DNA from: Serendipita indica DSM 11827
Taxonomy: Eukaryota; Basidiomycota; Agaricomycetes; Sebacinales; Serendipitaceae
Length of the DNA stretch: 64,000 nucleotides
Reading direction: 5' to 3'
NCBI GenBank assembly: GCA_910890315.1
Contig: CAJVGD010000045.1
Coordinates: forward strand, 1-64,000
Of the stretch, positions 33,662-45,132 are shown in pieces; positions within the stretch are counted from its first letter, which is position 1, and every line of letters begins with the position of its first letter. The position numbers and the translations under genes are program-made. The notes under the pieces were generated by a model that was given only the letters and a program-made list of their open reading frames with translations, ran no database searches and was not told the origin of the DNA.

Positions 33662-36469
33662 ATGACAGACCCACCACCCAACTATGACGACGCAGCTGAG
33701 GAGAGTGATGGCACTCTGGACAATGTCACTACATCTGTAATAACAACAACTACTACTACAACGCGTGTACAGCGTGCACGCTCTGCCCGTCCATCCGCTG
33801 CCTCGGCCTCGCGCAGACCAACGCGCAGCAAATCCATCGAATCATTCCAATCAAATAGAACATCAGATCCATATCTCGACTCGTTACTCGCTCGCTCTGT
33901 TGCTGCACTCGAACTGTCCAATGCACTCCTCCAGAGCACAATGGCCACAAAATCCACCCTCTCCAGTGTCCTCGCAAGTGAAGAAGAGCTAGAACGTCAG
34001 GAGAGAGCGTTTGAACAGCGACTACTCGAGAGCAACGGCATCGGTCTAGCAGAAGAGCGCAAGATGGCTTGGATGAAGGAAATGGAAAACATTGTTCGCG
34101 ACGTAGAAAGTCTCTTTGACATTCCAAACTCAACTTCCAACACTCCTGCGTCTACCTTGGGCCGTCGTACAGGAATAGACGCCGCCTCTGCATCCGCTCC
34201 TCGTCTCGTGCTGGGAGACGCGGCAACCCACGTCCGCAGTCCACCTCCGCGTGCCTTGACCCAATATGTTTCCATCTCCGGCGCAGGAGCGCGCGCTCCC
34301 GGTTTTGCGGCAGAATCGACCGCGGACAAAAACTCGATATTCCTACCATCTACGACAGGAATGCGAAGTAGTGCACATAAAGAAGCGCTTTCTGGGGATG
34401 TCGGGATAGGGAGAGTAAGGCGGTCATCCCTCTCCCGTGGCCATTCTGCACAAGCAAGCACAAGCTCATCATCCTCTCTACGTCCACTTCCACCTCCGAC
34501 CCATCCAGAAGCTCTCCCGTTGTCACCACAAGAGTTGCTCCAACTCCAGACGAGCAACGAGACCGCGTCTACAAGTCCTCGAGAAGATCCCTACAAGTAT
34601 CTCCGAGGTCTCCGAACGCACGCCGCGACGGCAAGTGCGTCGAGTACCATCTCAAAGGGTTCCCTCTCCGATACACCCATTCGACCCGTGCTCTCTCCTC
34701 GGCAGCCGCGCATATCCAAGAGTCGAGATGGACGTCTACAGCACGCCATGTCACCTACAACAGCGTCCTTTACAGCGTTTCCGCGTGGATTGGAAGAAGG
34801 ACACGCGCGCACACCGTCCAATGCCTCTGGCTCGACGCATTCGTCACGTAGTTCAAACAAATACATCCCCTCTATCCAACTACCCTTATCCTTTCCCACT
34901 CTACGCCGATCGCCCAATCCAAACCTGCGGAGCCCTACATCCCCGACGCAGTCTATGCATTCCAAAGCGAGTTCCGAGGCGGCACCAATCGATTTTTATA
35001 GTCCCAGTCTCGCATCTATACCCGATCATCACGAAGAAGAACTTTTGATACCCACTTCGAGTAGTTTGGATGACCGTGGGCGCTCTCCCGGTGAGTATCT
35101 TCTTCGGTGGGGCCAATCATGTCGATAGTCCGGTGGCGAGTCATGTCGGCCCGGGATTCGTCGGTGTCCCCTGGGCCCTGTGGGACCATGTGGAAGACGC
35201 GGCTGACGTGGCTTGCTCACTAAGCAAGCTTCTATCTCCATCTTCGTCCGTTCTCGAGATATAAACTGACCTCCCTTGTCAGCGGTCGTCACTTCTTTTA
35301 CGCCCGCGCGAGGACGCGCCATTCTCAGTAGTCGATTCCGTACGGCAGATACGCTTAGAAAGATTTTAGACACGAGTCCAAGTCCGCATCCGACTGCGAC
35401 GACGCCGATTGATATCCAGACGCCGACGTCGAGCACGAGTGCGGCGAGTTATAACACGGCGAGAAAAAATACCGACGCCAGTTCGAAAACGATTCGCAAG
35501 TCTTCTTCACGCAAAATGCTCGATGCTTCAAGTGTGCCGTTGCCTGCCTCTCTCACCTATGAGCCACACACCCACATTGGTGGTCTAGGGTCGTCCTCCT
35601 CCATTTCCTCCACACATTCCAATTCGATATACAACGCCCGCACGCATTCTGCCATGTCCTCTTCGTCGGATCTACCGTCGAATGCATCCGCGGCATCGGA
35701 TGTACCCCAGCTTTCTGCAGATAGGAAACGGTCTAGCGTAACGCTACGAAAACCTGCTCCGCGGTTCTTACCTCGTACACCTGCGGGTGGGTTGGCAGGG
35801 ATTAGCGTAAGCGGCGCCACGGCGCATGCACCCGTGATGCACGCGCATCTAGTACAAGATCCAGAAGACGTACCCTTATCCGACCCAACTTCCCCTCTCC
35901 ACGACCCATCGCTCAAAGCTGATCTATCTTCACCACGCATATCCGACTCGGGGAGCATGTCTCCGGGTCTGTATTCACCCCCGGAGAGGAGAAGGACGAC
36001 GTCGCTTTCGGCGTCGGTGTCCTCTATTATTAGCCAGAAACGTGCTTTGGAGAATACAAAGTCGAATAAAGGTGGGAGTAGGCTCAAGGGGAGCCCTGCA
36101 TGGCGGGCTGCGCGGAAATTGCCACTCGATGGACCATTACCTTCTCCAGTACCTTCGCCTTCTCCCAGTGTTCATGGTATACCGACTCTTCCGGTAAAAG
36201 AAGGTGAATGGAGTGCGGGTTCGTCGAGAAGGACGTCGTGGATTGGGACTAGTTTACTTGGTCTCAAGCTCCCTGGATCCACGTCGAGCTTGACTGCGAA
36301 TGGGAGTGGTAGTGCGACAAGAGTTAGTTTGCCAAGGAGCCTGTACGGTATTCCGAGGAGAGGGAGAGTTGTACGTTTGATGAGCGAGAGGAAGAAGAGC
36401 ATCACGAAGATGGTGAAGCCGACGCCGACGCCGACGGTGGAGAAGGAGGTTGACGATTCGACCTTCTGA
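33662..36469 (+). CDS. Ser/Pro-rich cytosolic protein of unknown function
   Basis: Exons 33662-35090 and 35283-36469 join in phase through a 192-bp intron to about 870 residues. The N-terminal 170 residues include a likely coiled coil (LASEEELERQERAFEQRLLE, then KMAWMKEMENIVRDVESLF). The rest is low-complexity Ser/Pro/Arg sequence with many SPxR-like sites, as in kinase-regulated scaffolds. The frame ends at 36469. The next frame, however, continues with plausible coding text (RLRRTKSWDGSIRSG, then KKKEEEKKGGWLEWF) to a stop at 36716, so one lost or gained base near 36450 may hide the true C terminus. No domain is recognised. Confidence 0.65.
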
Positions 36470-39400
36470 TTCGAGACTCCGACGGACGAAATCGTGGGAC
36501 GGGTCGATACGTTCTGGCACATCTTCAAGAGGACGACGAGTGCCGAGTCGGAGTGGGCGTTCGAAGAAAAAGGAAGAGGAGAAGAAGGGCGGGTGGTTGG
36601 AGTGGTTTCTCGCTGCTGCTGCTGCATCGTCGACGACACCCGGTCCTGGTCCTGGTCCGTTTGGATCGATGGGACGAGAGGAAATGTTTGACCGGGGTCG
36701 GGATGAGTGGATGTAATTGTGTGTATAGATTGTGTTTTTTCTATTTGTATGTATTTTGCAATACTTGTAGACTGTCGACAGCAGAGTGCGACAGGCTCCC
36801 CGAATGGGCAATGATCATCTTCTCCTCGACCACTTTTTCCTCGAGCCCTCGTCCTTGTCGTTTAGAGCACTGGAATTCGTACTAGATGGCTCAGTCTCTT
36901 CCTCTTCCCCCCTTTGTTACTCTTCGACGTCGAGACCGACAATGCCGGTATGCAGTCAGTGGCTAGCAGTCCTCGCTTGCAAACTTGACGCCGCGTGCAC
37001 TCGAAGACAATCTCAATAAACTAGTGCATCTTTTAAGAATGTACATTCTCGTTGATGTCGGTCCGAAATGGGCGGACAGGGTCGGATGCCCCCATCTTTC
37101 CAACGCGGGTGTCCTCCACCAGCCACGACACCGACCGCCACCAAACGCACATCACGACATGCTCTCGAATTCTCATCTCAGAATATCAGAGAAGCATGTC
37201 CACTTGTCTTCGTGGTTGTCTGCTATTCGACACGCAAGAAACATCGTACGATGTCTGTGGGCCGCGCCTGGGGATAGGGAGTGTGGCACTGTGGTGATCA
37301 TAATACAGATATAGGTGAGTAGATACGGTAGAATTAATCATTTCCGTCTCACGCTTTTGTAGCAGAAGATACACGTGCTGCTCTACTGACTAGTGGCACT
37401 GTGGCGGGCAGCACTGTGACGACTCATCCGACCGCATCATTCGCCTCAACTACCTCTATAGACTGCAATAAATTCTCAATGACGTCGTCCTAGTCACCTC
37501 TTGTCCTGGGACCCTCGAACCTCTCGACTCTGCATACGGCAATCAATGACACCCATACTACTGCTATTCACCCTTCTCGGCATCATAGCCGCTTGTTGGT
37601 GTCCCCAAATGCGCAGATTGCTCCCAAATAGCCCCTCGTCGTCCGTCGCTCCAGGGCCGCCGTCAAGAACACGACCGACTTACCGTTCGTTTGGAACAGT
37701 AAAACCGTAGCCTTCTTTCCCTGGCACAGGTATTCAGCGGACGTCAAATCTCTTGCTCCGTCCGAGCCTGCTCATGATCTAGGTGTCAAGTGTTGGCACC
37801 ATCACAAAGAAGAATACAATTCGACTACCAATCTCAGATGCCTTCAACTACAAGCAATGAGCAATGGGCGGTTATAGTTCACGACGGTGGTTGTGCGATG
37901 AACAATCATACCCTGGCAATATTCGTCGTACGTCTTATTTATTCATCTTCCACTACCTTGACAATCTAACTGCCCTGGTTTAAAGACATCCTAGATTATG
38001 CTAGTCACAATACCACTCTCGCTGCAGTCGTCGTCGATGCTACTTCGTAATCTCGATCTTACATCTTCAACGTGACGCTTCTCGATCAAGTACACGTCTC
38101 AAGCAGATCCAAAGTGTTGCCAACCCCACCACGTCATACTCCCTGGTACCAAGATGCTCTTTGGGTGCTACCGTCGTCGCCGCTGGCTCTGCTCTACTTG
38201 CGGTTTCAATCTACAAGGTATGCTCTCAATCGTCCCTTCTCCTCGAGCCCATCTATCCACACCACCCAAGCCCCTCGTTCTCGGTCGTGGGACGGATCAT
38301 ACATGGCGTCTTGCTGCAATTTCAGGCCGGCTGGCCGGTATTGAGCGCAGTACTCTCCCAACCTTCACCACGTGCCCTTATCGTCGTGATCGTAACAGCT
38401 GACCCCCATGTTTCATGTCCAGACCAGCCTATATCCGCGTGAACCGGAATCCTGCGAGGAGACTACCCTCGATATCAGACAACCCCCCTTTGCAAAAAAT
38501 ATTACCAAAATGGGAAATAACGCTACCACTATTTCTCCACCAGGGAGTCCGCCCATCGGTCCGGTCAATCTCGACAATCCACCTAAACAAAGGACTACGG
38601 CTTTGCCCATCTTCCATGTCTCGGCCACACCCTCATCCGGCCCACGTGGCAGGGGTGAATCAGATACCTGTCGCATCTCACTCGCAGTCTTCTCTAGTGA
38701 AGAGGCCTACAGGCGCTTCTTCTGAGCCTACTTCTTTCGACAACAGTGTCTTGGACCAGTACCTTGGGGCCACGGCTGGTTCCCGTGGGGGTAGGCCTCC
38801 ATTGCCGCATTGCTCAGGGCGCGTCCTGTGGGCTCAACCATGGGTGCACTTGACAGGCCTCCTCCCTTTGTCGAGCATCTCAGACCTTGGTCGAAGAGAC
38901 TAAACTAGAACGAGTCGGACACCCCCTTTCACTGAAAAGTACCCGGGGGCGTTTAGGGTGGATGTGTGCTGAGGCACATCTTTGGTGGAGGAATGGCAAG
39001 AAGTCTGATTACGTTTCATAGAGATGGTTATCACGGACCCGCTCGTCACCGCCGCGTCAACTCTTGGTACTTTCTGGTGCAGCACTTTTGCGCAGCCATA
39101 ATTATGGCCGCCTCGATACCCATACACGGGCTCGAACATCCCGGTATTTCAAGGAAACTCAGACAATTCGCAGTCTGCCCGTTCGAGCGTTAGCACACCA
39201 CACCTCGCCCATTCAATCCCATCGCCATCTAGTCACATCTTGCAGGCTCACAAGCCATACTTCTGACGGGAATTGTTCTGTCCGATCCTGTGTGAGACAA
39301 TGCTGGTCCAGGCCACCCTGCTGGGGATAGCGTATGGATAGAAGGCTCATTCAGGGGGTCACTCCTCCACGATCAGAGGAGGAGAATAGGCGTACATAGT

Positions 39401-39552
39401 GGGAAGCTGTTCACCCCCACCAACCTGGTAATCCTTGGGCGTCGTACCGGATCTGACCACGCAGTAATGGCAACGGCCTTAAAAGGAGCACCGTCAGGCG
39501 GTCAGCCATCCTCGCCCTCTCTTCTCGCCCTTCTTCTCCCATCGATCTCACG
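36470..39552. other. Three-kb stretch without a supportable gene
   Basis: Positions 36470-36716 may be the true 3' end of the preceding gene. Beyond that, only short reading frames with no domain or shared splice pattern occur. The longest (38415-38903, 162 codons) has Pro/Ser/Arg-rich content and an ordinary Kozak context but no recognisable motif. I looked for terminal repeats and target duplications and found none I trust. Confidence 0.4.
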
Positions 39553-41856
39553 ATGCTCGAGTGGATCCTAGGCGCGACTCTTGTGCTCTTACTTCTGAGC
39601 CTTTGGCGCTTCAGACGTGCCGTCTCGGTACGTGGGCCTCTATTCGATCGTTTGGAGTGAAACTGACCACACTCCGCGTAGATGGTGTCCAATTTTCCAG
39701 GACTCCGACTGTTCGTCTCCCCCATGTCCCCGCCTGGCTTGCTCTTGCCCGCATTACCCTTTCCCCTGTTCACGTACCCGGGCTTCTCCTTTCCTTGGGA
39801 ACTCAAACACGCGGGGCTATTTGCCAAGTTTAAATGCGACACCGTGTCTCTCTGCGCCGGCGATGGACGTGCAATGCTCTTCACAGCAGACGTGCCATTT
39901 ATCCAGAGAATGTCCGCATTTACCTCGCGCGAGGTGTTCCCCAAGCCAGTGGACGAGTACAAGGTCCTGAGTTATCTCGGCAGCAACCTCGTGATTTGCG
40001 AAGGTGAATCATGGCGTCGGCAGCGCCGAATTGGTGCACCCGCGTTTTCCAAGGGCATGTTTGAGCGTCTTTGGCTTGATATGCGGGATATCGTTCGCGA
40101 GATGGTTGAACAAGAACGTTGGCAAGAGCGGACGGAACCGACCCACCCTCCCTCCACCCTCACCTATAACGGGTACACGCCTCAGCCCGGTGAAGTGTTG
40201 GTCCCACATGTCGTGGATCTCACTCTTCGTATGGCACTTGCGGCTATCGCACGTGCTGGATTCGGCATGGACTTTGAATGGGAGGCCGAGGAGAGCTTCA
40301 CAAAGGTCTGCCAAGAATTTGGTAATCCCCAAAGACCCCATTGGTGGTTGACGATCCTCGGCTGGGTGTATAATTTTACGGACCCGCTCGTCGCGCCGGT
40401 GTATCATCTTTTCGACCAACTCTCCCGCGCTATCCCATCAGCTTTGATTGCTACGGTGGCGTATGTTTGGACGACATGGCCTCTCCTTCCCGTTCGAATC
40501 TCCTGGGCTGTGGCGGCCTATTGGGTCGCTGAATTCCTAACGATGTTTGCTCGACCCACCGAGGCGGATTGGAATCCTCGCAAGATTAAAGTTCACGAGG
40601 CACTTCACCTTGTCGCAAAGGACTCGACGTTGCGCATTGCCATTCCTCCGGTTCGTCTCGCTTTTCTCTGAGTGAAGAGATCGCTGACATTGTTTAGTGG
40701 ATGATGAATTTACCTATTCGGCGCATGCGTCGTATGAAACTGGCATTTGGAACACTCGAGGCGGAGCTCAAGCGCCTTACGGACGAGCGCAAGATGTACC
40801 ACCTTCGTCAATCGCTCGATCATGAACAACTCGTCAAGGGCCCGCTTCGCGGTGAGCGGTCAGACCTGCTGAATAATCTAGTCAAGGCGGCGATGATGGA
40901 CGAAGGCGATCTCGAAAAGGGCCAAGTGGGCAACTTGGTCTCCAGCTCGATTCAAAAGGGGCTCACCGATGACGAGATTATTGGAAACACGTACATTTAC
41001 TTCCTGTGAGTCCCTATTTACTATTCGAGACGATATCTTACGTCGTCTCTAGTGCTGGACACGAGACGACAGCGCACAGTCTTGCATGGACATTGGCGCT
41101 GTTAGCTGCATACCCAGAGTACCAAGAGGAGGCCATTCGCGAAATCTATAGTGTGTGGCCATCGACTGCAGAGACGTTTGAACCGTTCTATGAAAACACG
41201 ACAATGGACGACTATGCCAAGTTCCCGTACATCCTTGCATGCTACGCCGAGACGTTGCGTCTCTTCCCTCCGGTTCAGATGATACCAAAGGTCGCGGCGC
41301 AGGATACATGCATCAGTGTCGAAACGAGCAACGAGGTCAACTCAAACGCCGAAAAGGAGACGGACCCACTGGTTGGTCGGAATGGACAGACCGAGTTTGT
41401 GATCAAGAAAGACACAATCGTGATGATTGACGCCCCTGGTGTTCGTGAGTACCAGTCCGCAGAGGCTCGCCTTGTGCTGATTCGTTAGACTACAATCCCC
41501 GCTATTGGGAGAATCCGGAGAAGTTTGACCCAGGACGTTTCATGCGTGCGTATAACAAGGATGCATTCATACCGTATGTACGGTTATTGTACACTATTCG
41601 CGGCTTTTAACCCATCAACAGATTCGGCGTCGGTCATCGTGCATGCTTGGGACGAAAGTTTTCCGAGGTCGAATCCGTCGCGATGCTCATCCATCTTTTG
41701 CGCAATTACTCTGTTCACCTCGTCCCGAACCGTCCAGACGGGACCGTCGACGTCGACGTGGCGAGACAAAAGTTTTCAAAGGCCAGCGTGCGCATCACCC
41801 TCACGCCCGCAGAGGTTCCCCTCATCTTCCGTCGCCGCTCGCATCCATCTCCTTGA
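39553..41856 (+). CDS. Cytochrome P450 monooxygenase, long form
   Basis: Heme-thiolate monooxygenase anchored to the ER by an N-terminal span (WILGATLVLLLLSLW). Six exons (39553-39627, 39682-40650, 40698-41005, 41053-41444, 41489-41573, 41622-41856) give 687 residues. Motifs: WRRQRR in helix C; AGHETTAH in helix I, split by the third intron; ETLRLFPP, the ExxR of helix K; then the heme loop FGVGHRACLGR with the cysteine ligand. Fungal P450s are usually 500-550 residues. The excess, about 140 residues, lies before helix I and includes a hydrophobic stretch (SALIATVAYVWTTWPLLPV). The substrate cannot be inferred. The gene converges with Apn1. Confidence 0.95.
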
Positions 41857-41990
41857 TCCCATCTCGTGGACCTTTGACATACCCTTGACTCTTACGTTGT
41901 TCCACTTTACGACACGCAGATACTGTTCTTTTATCACGGATGTACCAATACGGATTATATACAAGGCAACTACGAATCCTTTCCGATGCG

Positions 41991-43747
41991 TTAGTCGTCG
42001 TCGCTAAGAGCGCTTTCCTCGTCTTCGTCCTTTTTTGGCTTTTTTCCTTTCCCTTTTCCTTTCCCAGCTGGCTTCTCCTTCTTTTCCTTCTTTTCCTTCT
42101 TTGCAGGTTCTTTGGCATACTTTTTGACCTCGGCTTCGATCTCTGCTCTCATTGCGTCAAAGTCGAGTTCGTCTTCAGGGATAGAGGTATCCGCAATCCG
42201 TTGGAGGACTTCAATCTCCTTTGCCCAAACCTCTTCAAGAGGCGTCTCGAGGACCATGGGGATTCCTTTAAGGCGCTCATCGCGCATCATGAACCCAAAG
42301 GCTCTCAAGCCAATATGACCACTACCAAGATACTACGGTGAGAAAGAAGAACGCCTGTGACGGATTGCGTACATTCCAATGTTTTCATGCCTATCTTTTT
42401 TTGAGTTGAGTGGTGTCTTGGAGTCGTTGAGGTGAAGGCCGCGAAGGTATTGGAATCCGACACGCCTTCCAAACTCGTTCACTATGTACCTGGTTACGAA
42501 CGCTTCCAGCAAATTATCTTATCTCACTCGTTTCACTAGATGCGTGAGCACTGGATCGGCAGGATGCTGGACAACGTACTCGTACACCTCTCTTGTCCGA
42601 ATATCATAACCCTGGCGCGGTCAGAAAGAGGTCTCAAGAAGGAAGCGATCATACAGAAGCAAATAAATGACCTGAAAAGTGACGCTGAGTGATGCCATTA
42701 AAGAGAACAGGACTCACAAGTATCCAGGCAGATTCCAACTCGTGTCTTATCACGAACTTGGGCAATGATCTGAGCAAGCTGATCGAAATTGCAACCAAGC
42801 ACATTTCCACTGCCCGCCTACTCGGATGAGCGGTCATAATCGACGATAGAATGCAATCTCACCATATTCTCGACCACAGTGACGACACTAGAGGTTGCTT
42901 CGTGAGCACGGTTCAAACTCTCTGCTACATGCGTTATGGATTCCTCGATGGTACATTCTCCAACAGTCGATCCCGGACTAGAAGAAGTCAGAGACAAGTA
43001 ACAAATCGACAGGGAGCCACCCACTGGAAGTTGTAGAGCCCAATACCTAATTGCTCGCATCGCTGTAGATCGTCGAGGAAGCACTCGTATGATTTTTCGC
43101 GCTTCTCCCTGCAAGGCATGACAAAAGGACCAGTCAAGATGACGTACGTACTTGTCTGGGTTGCCAATGTTGACGAGGTAGCTACCATGTGGGAGAATAT
43201 GCCCGTAGTCGTAACCGAATGTCGCCATACGCGCCTTAAAGGCCGTGATGGAGCTTGGTTCCAGCGGTTTAGATGCCCATTGCCTTTGATTCTTGAGGAA
43301 CAGAGCGAATGAGTCCGCACTAAAGACCGTCAAAGAGGGATTCAACGAAAAACCTGCTTACCCAATCTTTGCTGCATTCGGAATGGCCTGCTGGATGCCA
43401 CCAGCGGCGGAGATATGAGCTCCAATCTTCCATTCGCAGGTCGGTCGTGTTGGAAAGTCGGCAGGAGACGGTTCGACAAGAGCGGTTTTCTTTCTGGGCT
43501 TTTTGGCAACGGTTTTCGTCGTCGTTGTTTCCTCTACGAGTGTATTCTGACTTTCAATGGCAAGAGACGAGACTTCGTTTGCAACGAGCGTGACTTGACT
43601 CTCCTCGGCAACTTCTTCTGCCTTGTGTTTGCGCGCACGTTTATGTGGACGCGTCGGGAGGTCGTCTAAGAGTGGAGAAGAGGAGCGACGCGCTTTGAGA
43701 ACGCTCGATGCGGCTTTGACGGTCGTGCTTCGAACGGCGCTGCTCAT
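41991..43747 (-). CDS. APN1: AP endonuclease of the Apn1/endonuclease IV family
   Basis: Zinc-dependent enzyme that cuts DNA 5' of abasic sites in base excision repair. A Lys/Arg-rich N-terminal extension of about 100 residues with [10 protein letters not shown] likely holds nuclear or mitochondrial targeting. The barrel begins at [17 protein letters not shown] and continues [41 protein letters not shown]-like text, [18 protein letters not shown]-like text, [23 protein letters not shown] (in reverse near 42400-42430), [17 protein letters not shown] and PMVLETP. The tail is Lys-rich ([10 protein letters not shown]) and acidic at the end. Several 45-80 bp introns interrupt it; I fixed only the outer ends. 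The start is the ATG at 43745-43747. Confidence 0.92.
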
Positions 43748-43942
43748 GGTTGGAGGTAAGTGGCGTCCTTTGTTGATCAACTTTGATTCGACGACAACCG
43801 CTATGCGACACTTTCTTCATAGAGAATTTACTAGATATTTGTATACGTACGAGGTCAACATAGTTCAACGTTTACACGCGACACAAGGGCCTCTCGCAAG
43901 ATTTCGAAGAAACGGATGGATGAGGTAGAGCACTATGTTGAT

Positions 43943-44235
43943 CTAGAAGAGGGTAGATACCGCCGTCTTGGTCGCGGTGGTGGGCAACTTGACGCAATGC
44001 CAGTACGCTATCATGGGTCAGCGTTTTGTTGGATCATACATGATCAACTGACAGGCATTCTCATGCTTGCAGTAGAACCCCGTTGGGCAGACGACCTCTG
44101 ACCAGGGTCTGAGTTGTGCTCGTGAGCAGTCGACGAGCCTCGTCTTGGCCATGCTCACCCGCATATGATATTCACTGCGCTTACTGGGCTGGTGGTAATG
44201 GCCGCAAGAATAATAATGGGTGCTAGCAGCTTCAT
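43943..44235 (-). CDS. Tiny secreted CBM1-like protein 1, 65 aa
   Basis: Three exons (44159-44235, 44053-44108, 43943-44007) splice in frame. A signal peptide (MKLLAPIIILAAITTSPVSA) is followed by a 45-residue mature protein starting VNIICGPWSEVVC, then PTGFYCKHENASYWHC and a short Thr-rich tail. The four cysteines and the N-x-x-[YW] run before the last one resemble a fungal CBM1 cellulose-binding fold that has lost the second Gly of CGG. It has no catalytic partner. Its twin lies 225 bp upstream at 44460-44764 with identical intron positions. The exons are too short to appear as long reading frames. The role is unknown: wall or carbohydrate binding, or an effector-like role. Confidence 0.75.
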
Positions 44236-44286
44236 GATGATCTAAGAACTCTGGGGAAAGGATTGAAGGTCTTATGTAGGGAGTGC

Positions 44287-44299
44287 GGCTATATCATGG
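44287..44299 (-). promoter_or_regulatory. TATA-like element of secreted protein 1
   Basis: The minus strand reads GATATAGC about 55 nt before the start codon, in the same place as the stronger TATA box of its twin. Confidence 0.4.
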
Positions 44300-44459
44300 C
44301 AAGTTATTTCTCATCAACGAGGAATTCTCCCGTTGATGATCATAGTTGACTCGGTGTTATGTCTATTCAAAGGGCGGGCGGATGGCCGAGGACATCTTGC
44401 GATTCAATACAGAACTTGATCATCTATTCTGCCATTTACCAAGAGCAGTCTCAACCATC

Positions 44460-44764
44460 TCACCGCATCGGCGACGGGGTCTGAGTCGTCGTAGCTGGGG
44501 CCTTGACGCAACGCCAATACCCTGCATGAAGTTACCGATGTGTTCAATTACAGATAGGAGAGGTGCACTCACACTCATTCTCATGTTTGCAGTACATACC
44601 GGGAGGACAAACGACGGGTGCGCCAAAAGGAAATGGCCTGGAAAGATGCAGGTTAGAGAAATTCGCAACAGGTTCTGCTATCTCACTCACCCGCAGACGA
44701 TATCTACAGGAGAGGCAGAAACGGCGAGGATGCTGAGAAGGACGGAGACAGTCAGGACTTTCAT
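44460..44764 (-). CDS. Tiny secreted CBM1-like protein 2, 66 aa
   Basis: Three exons (44691-44764, 44573-44637, 44460-44521) splice in frame. Signal peptide MKVLTVSVLLSILAVSAS, then VDIVCGPFPFGAPVVC, PPGMYCKHENEWYWRC and a Thr/Pro tail (KAPATTTQTPSPMR). The spacing C-x5-C-x9-C and the N-x-W-x-x-x-C ending follow the CBM1 pattern, with the usual Gln before the last Cys replaced by Arg. Compared with its twin, both intron positions and KHEN are kept while the signal peptide and tail have diverged, as expected for an old tandem pair under change. Confidence 0.78.
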
Positions 44765-44801
44765 TTCGTGGAAGTGCTGGTCGACCAGGGGATCAGGCCA
44801 C

Positions 44802-44815
44802 GGTATTATATAGCC
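44802..44815 (-). promoter_or_regulatory. TATA box of secreted protein 2
   Basis: The minus strand reads GGCTATATAATACC about 40-50 nt before the start codon, a strong TATA box. TATA promoters in fungi are typical of strongly regulated genes. Confidence 0.6.
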
Positions 44816-45132
44816 GAGACGGAGATTTCATGGTAAGGCTATCCCTTCTTCTGTCCAGCAGTTCTCCCGTTGGCTGGGCCTGACCACACTTGGCCCGATA
44901 GCTCACATTCATGAACCGGCGACGTGACCGAGGATATTCAATAAGTAACTAGAATAAAAGAAGATATCATCTTCTATCCAAACTCATGTCATGCCAAGAG
45001 CCACGTCTCAAGAACTGACCCTATGTGCTTTTTGGCTTAGTCACCTATATATTGCTTCATCGGCTTCCTCTTTCAGACGAGTTTTCTACCTTCAAACTCG
45101 AATGGTAGTTATCCCCCAACCACATCCGCCAA

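Noticed and set aside
34437-35048. 203-codon frame in the second frame of the Ser/Pro-rich gene.
   Set aside because: It overlaps a well-supported exon and has the composition of a shifted low-complexity frame.
37360-38440. Possible LTR or retroelement leader, suggested by tgttggcaccatcac and pyrimidine-rich text.
   Set aside because: No paired terminal repeat, no target duplication and no element protein was found.
38415-38903. 162-codon frame on the plus strand.
   Set aside because: No motif, no signal peptide and overlapping frames of similar length; composition is as expected for GC-rich intergenic DNA.
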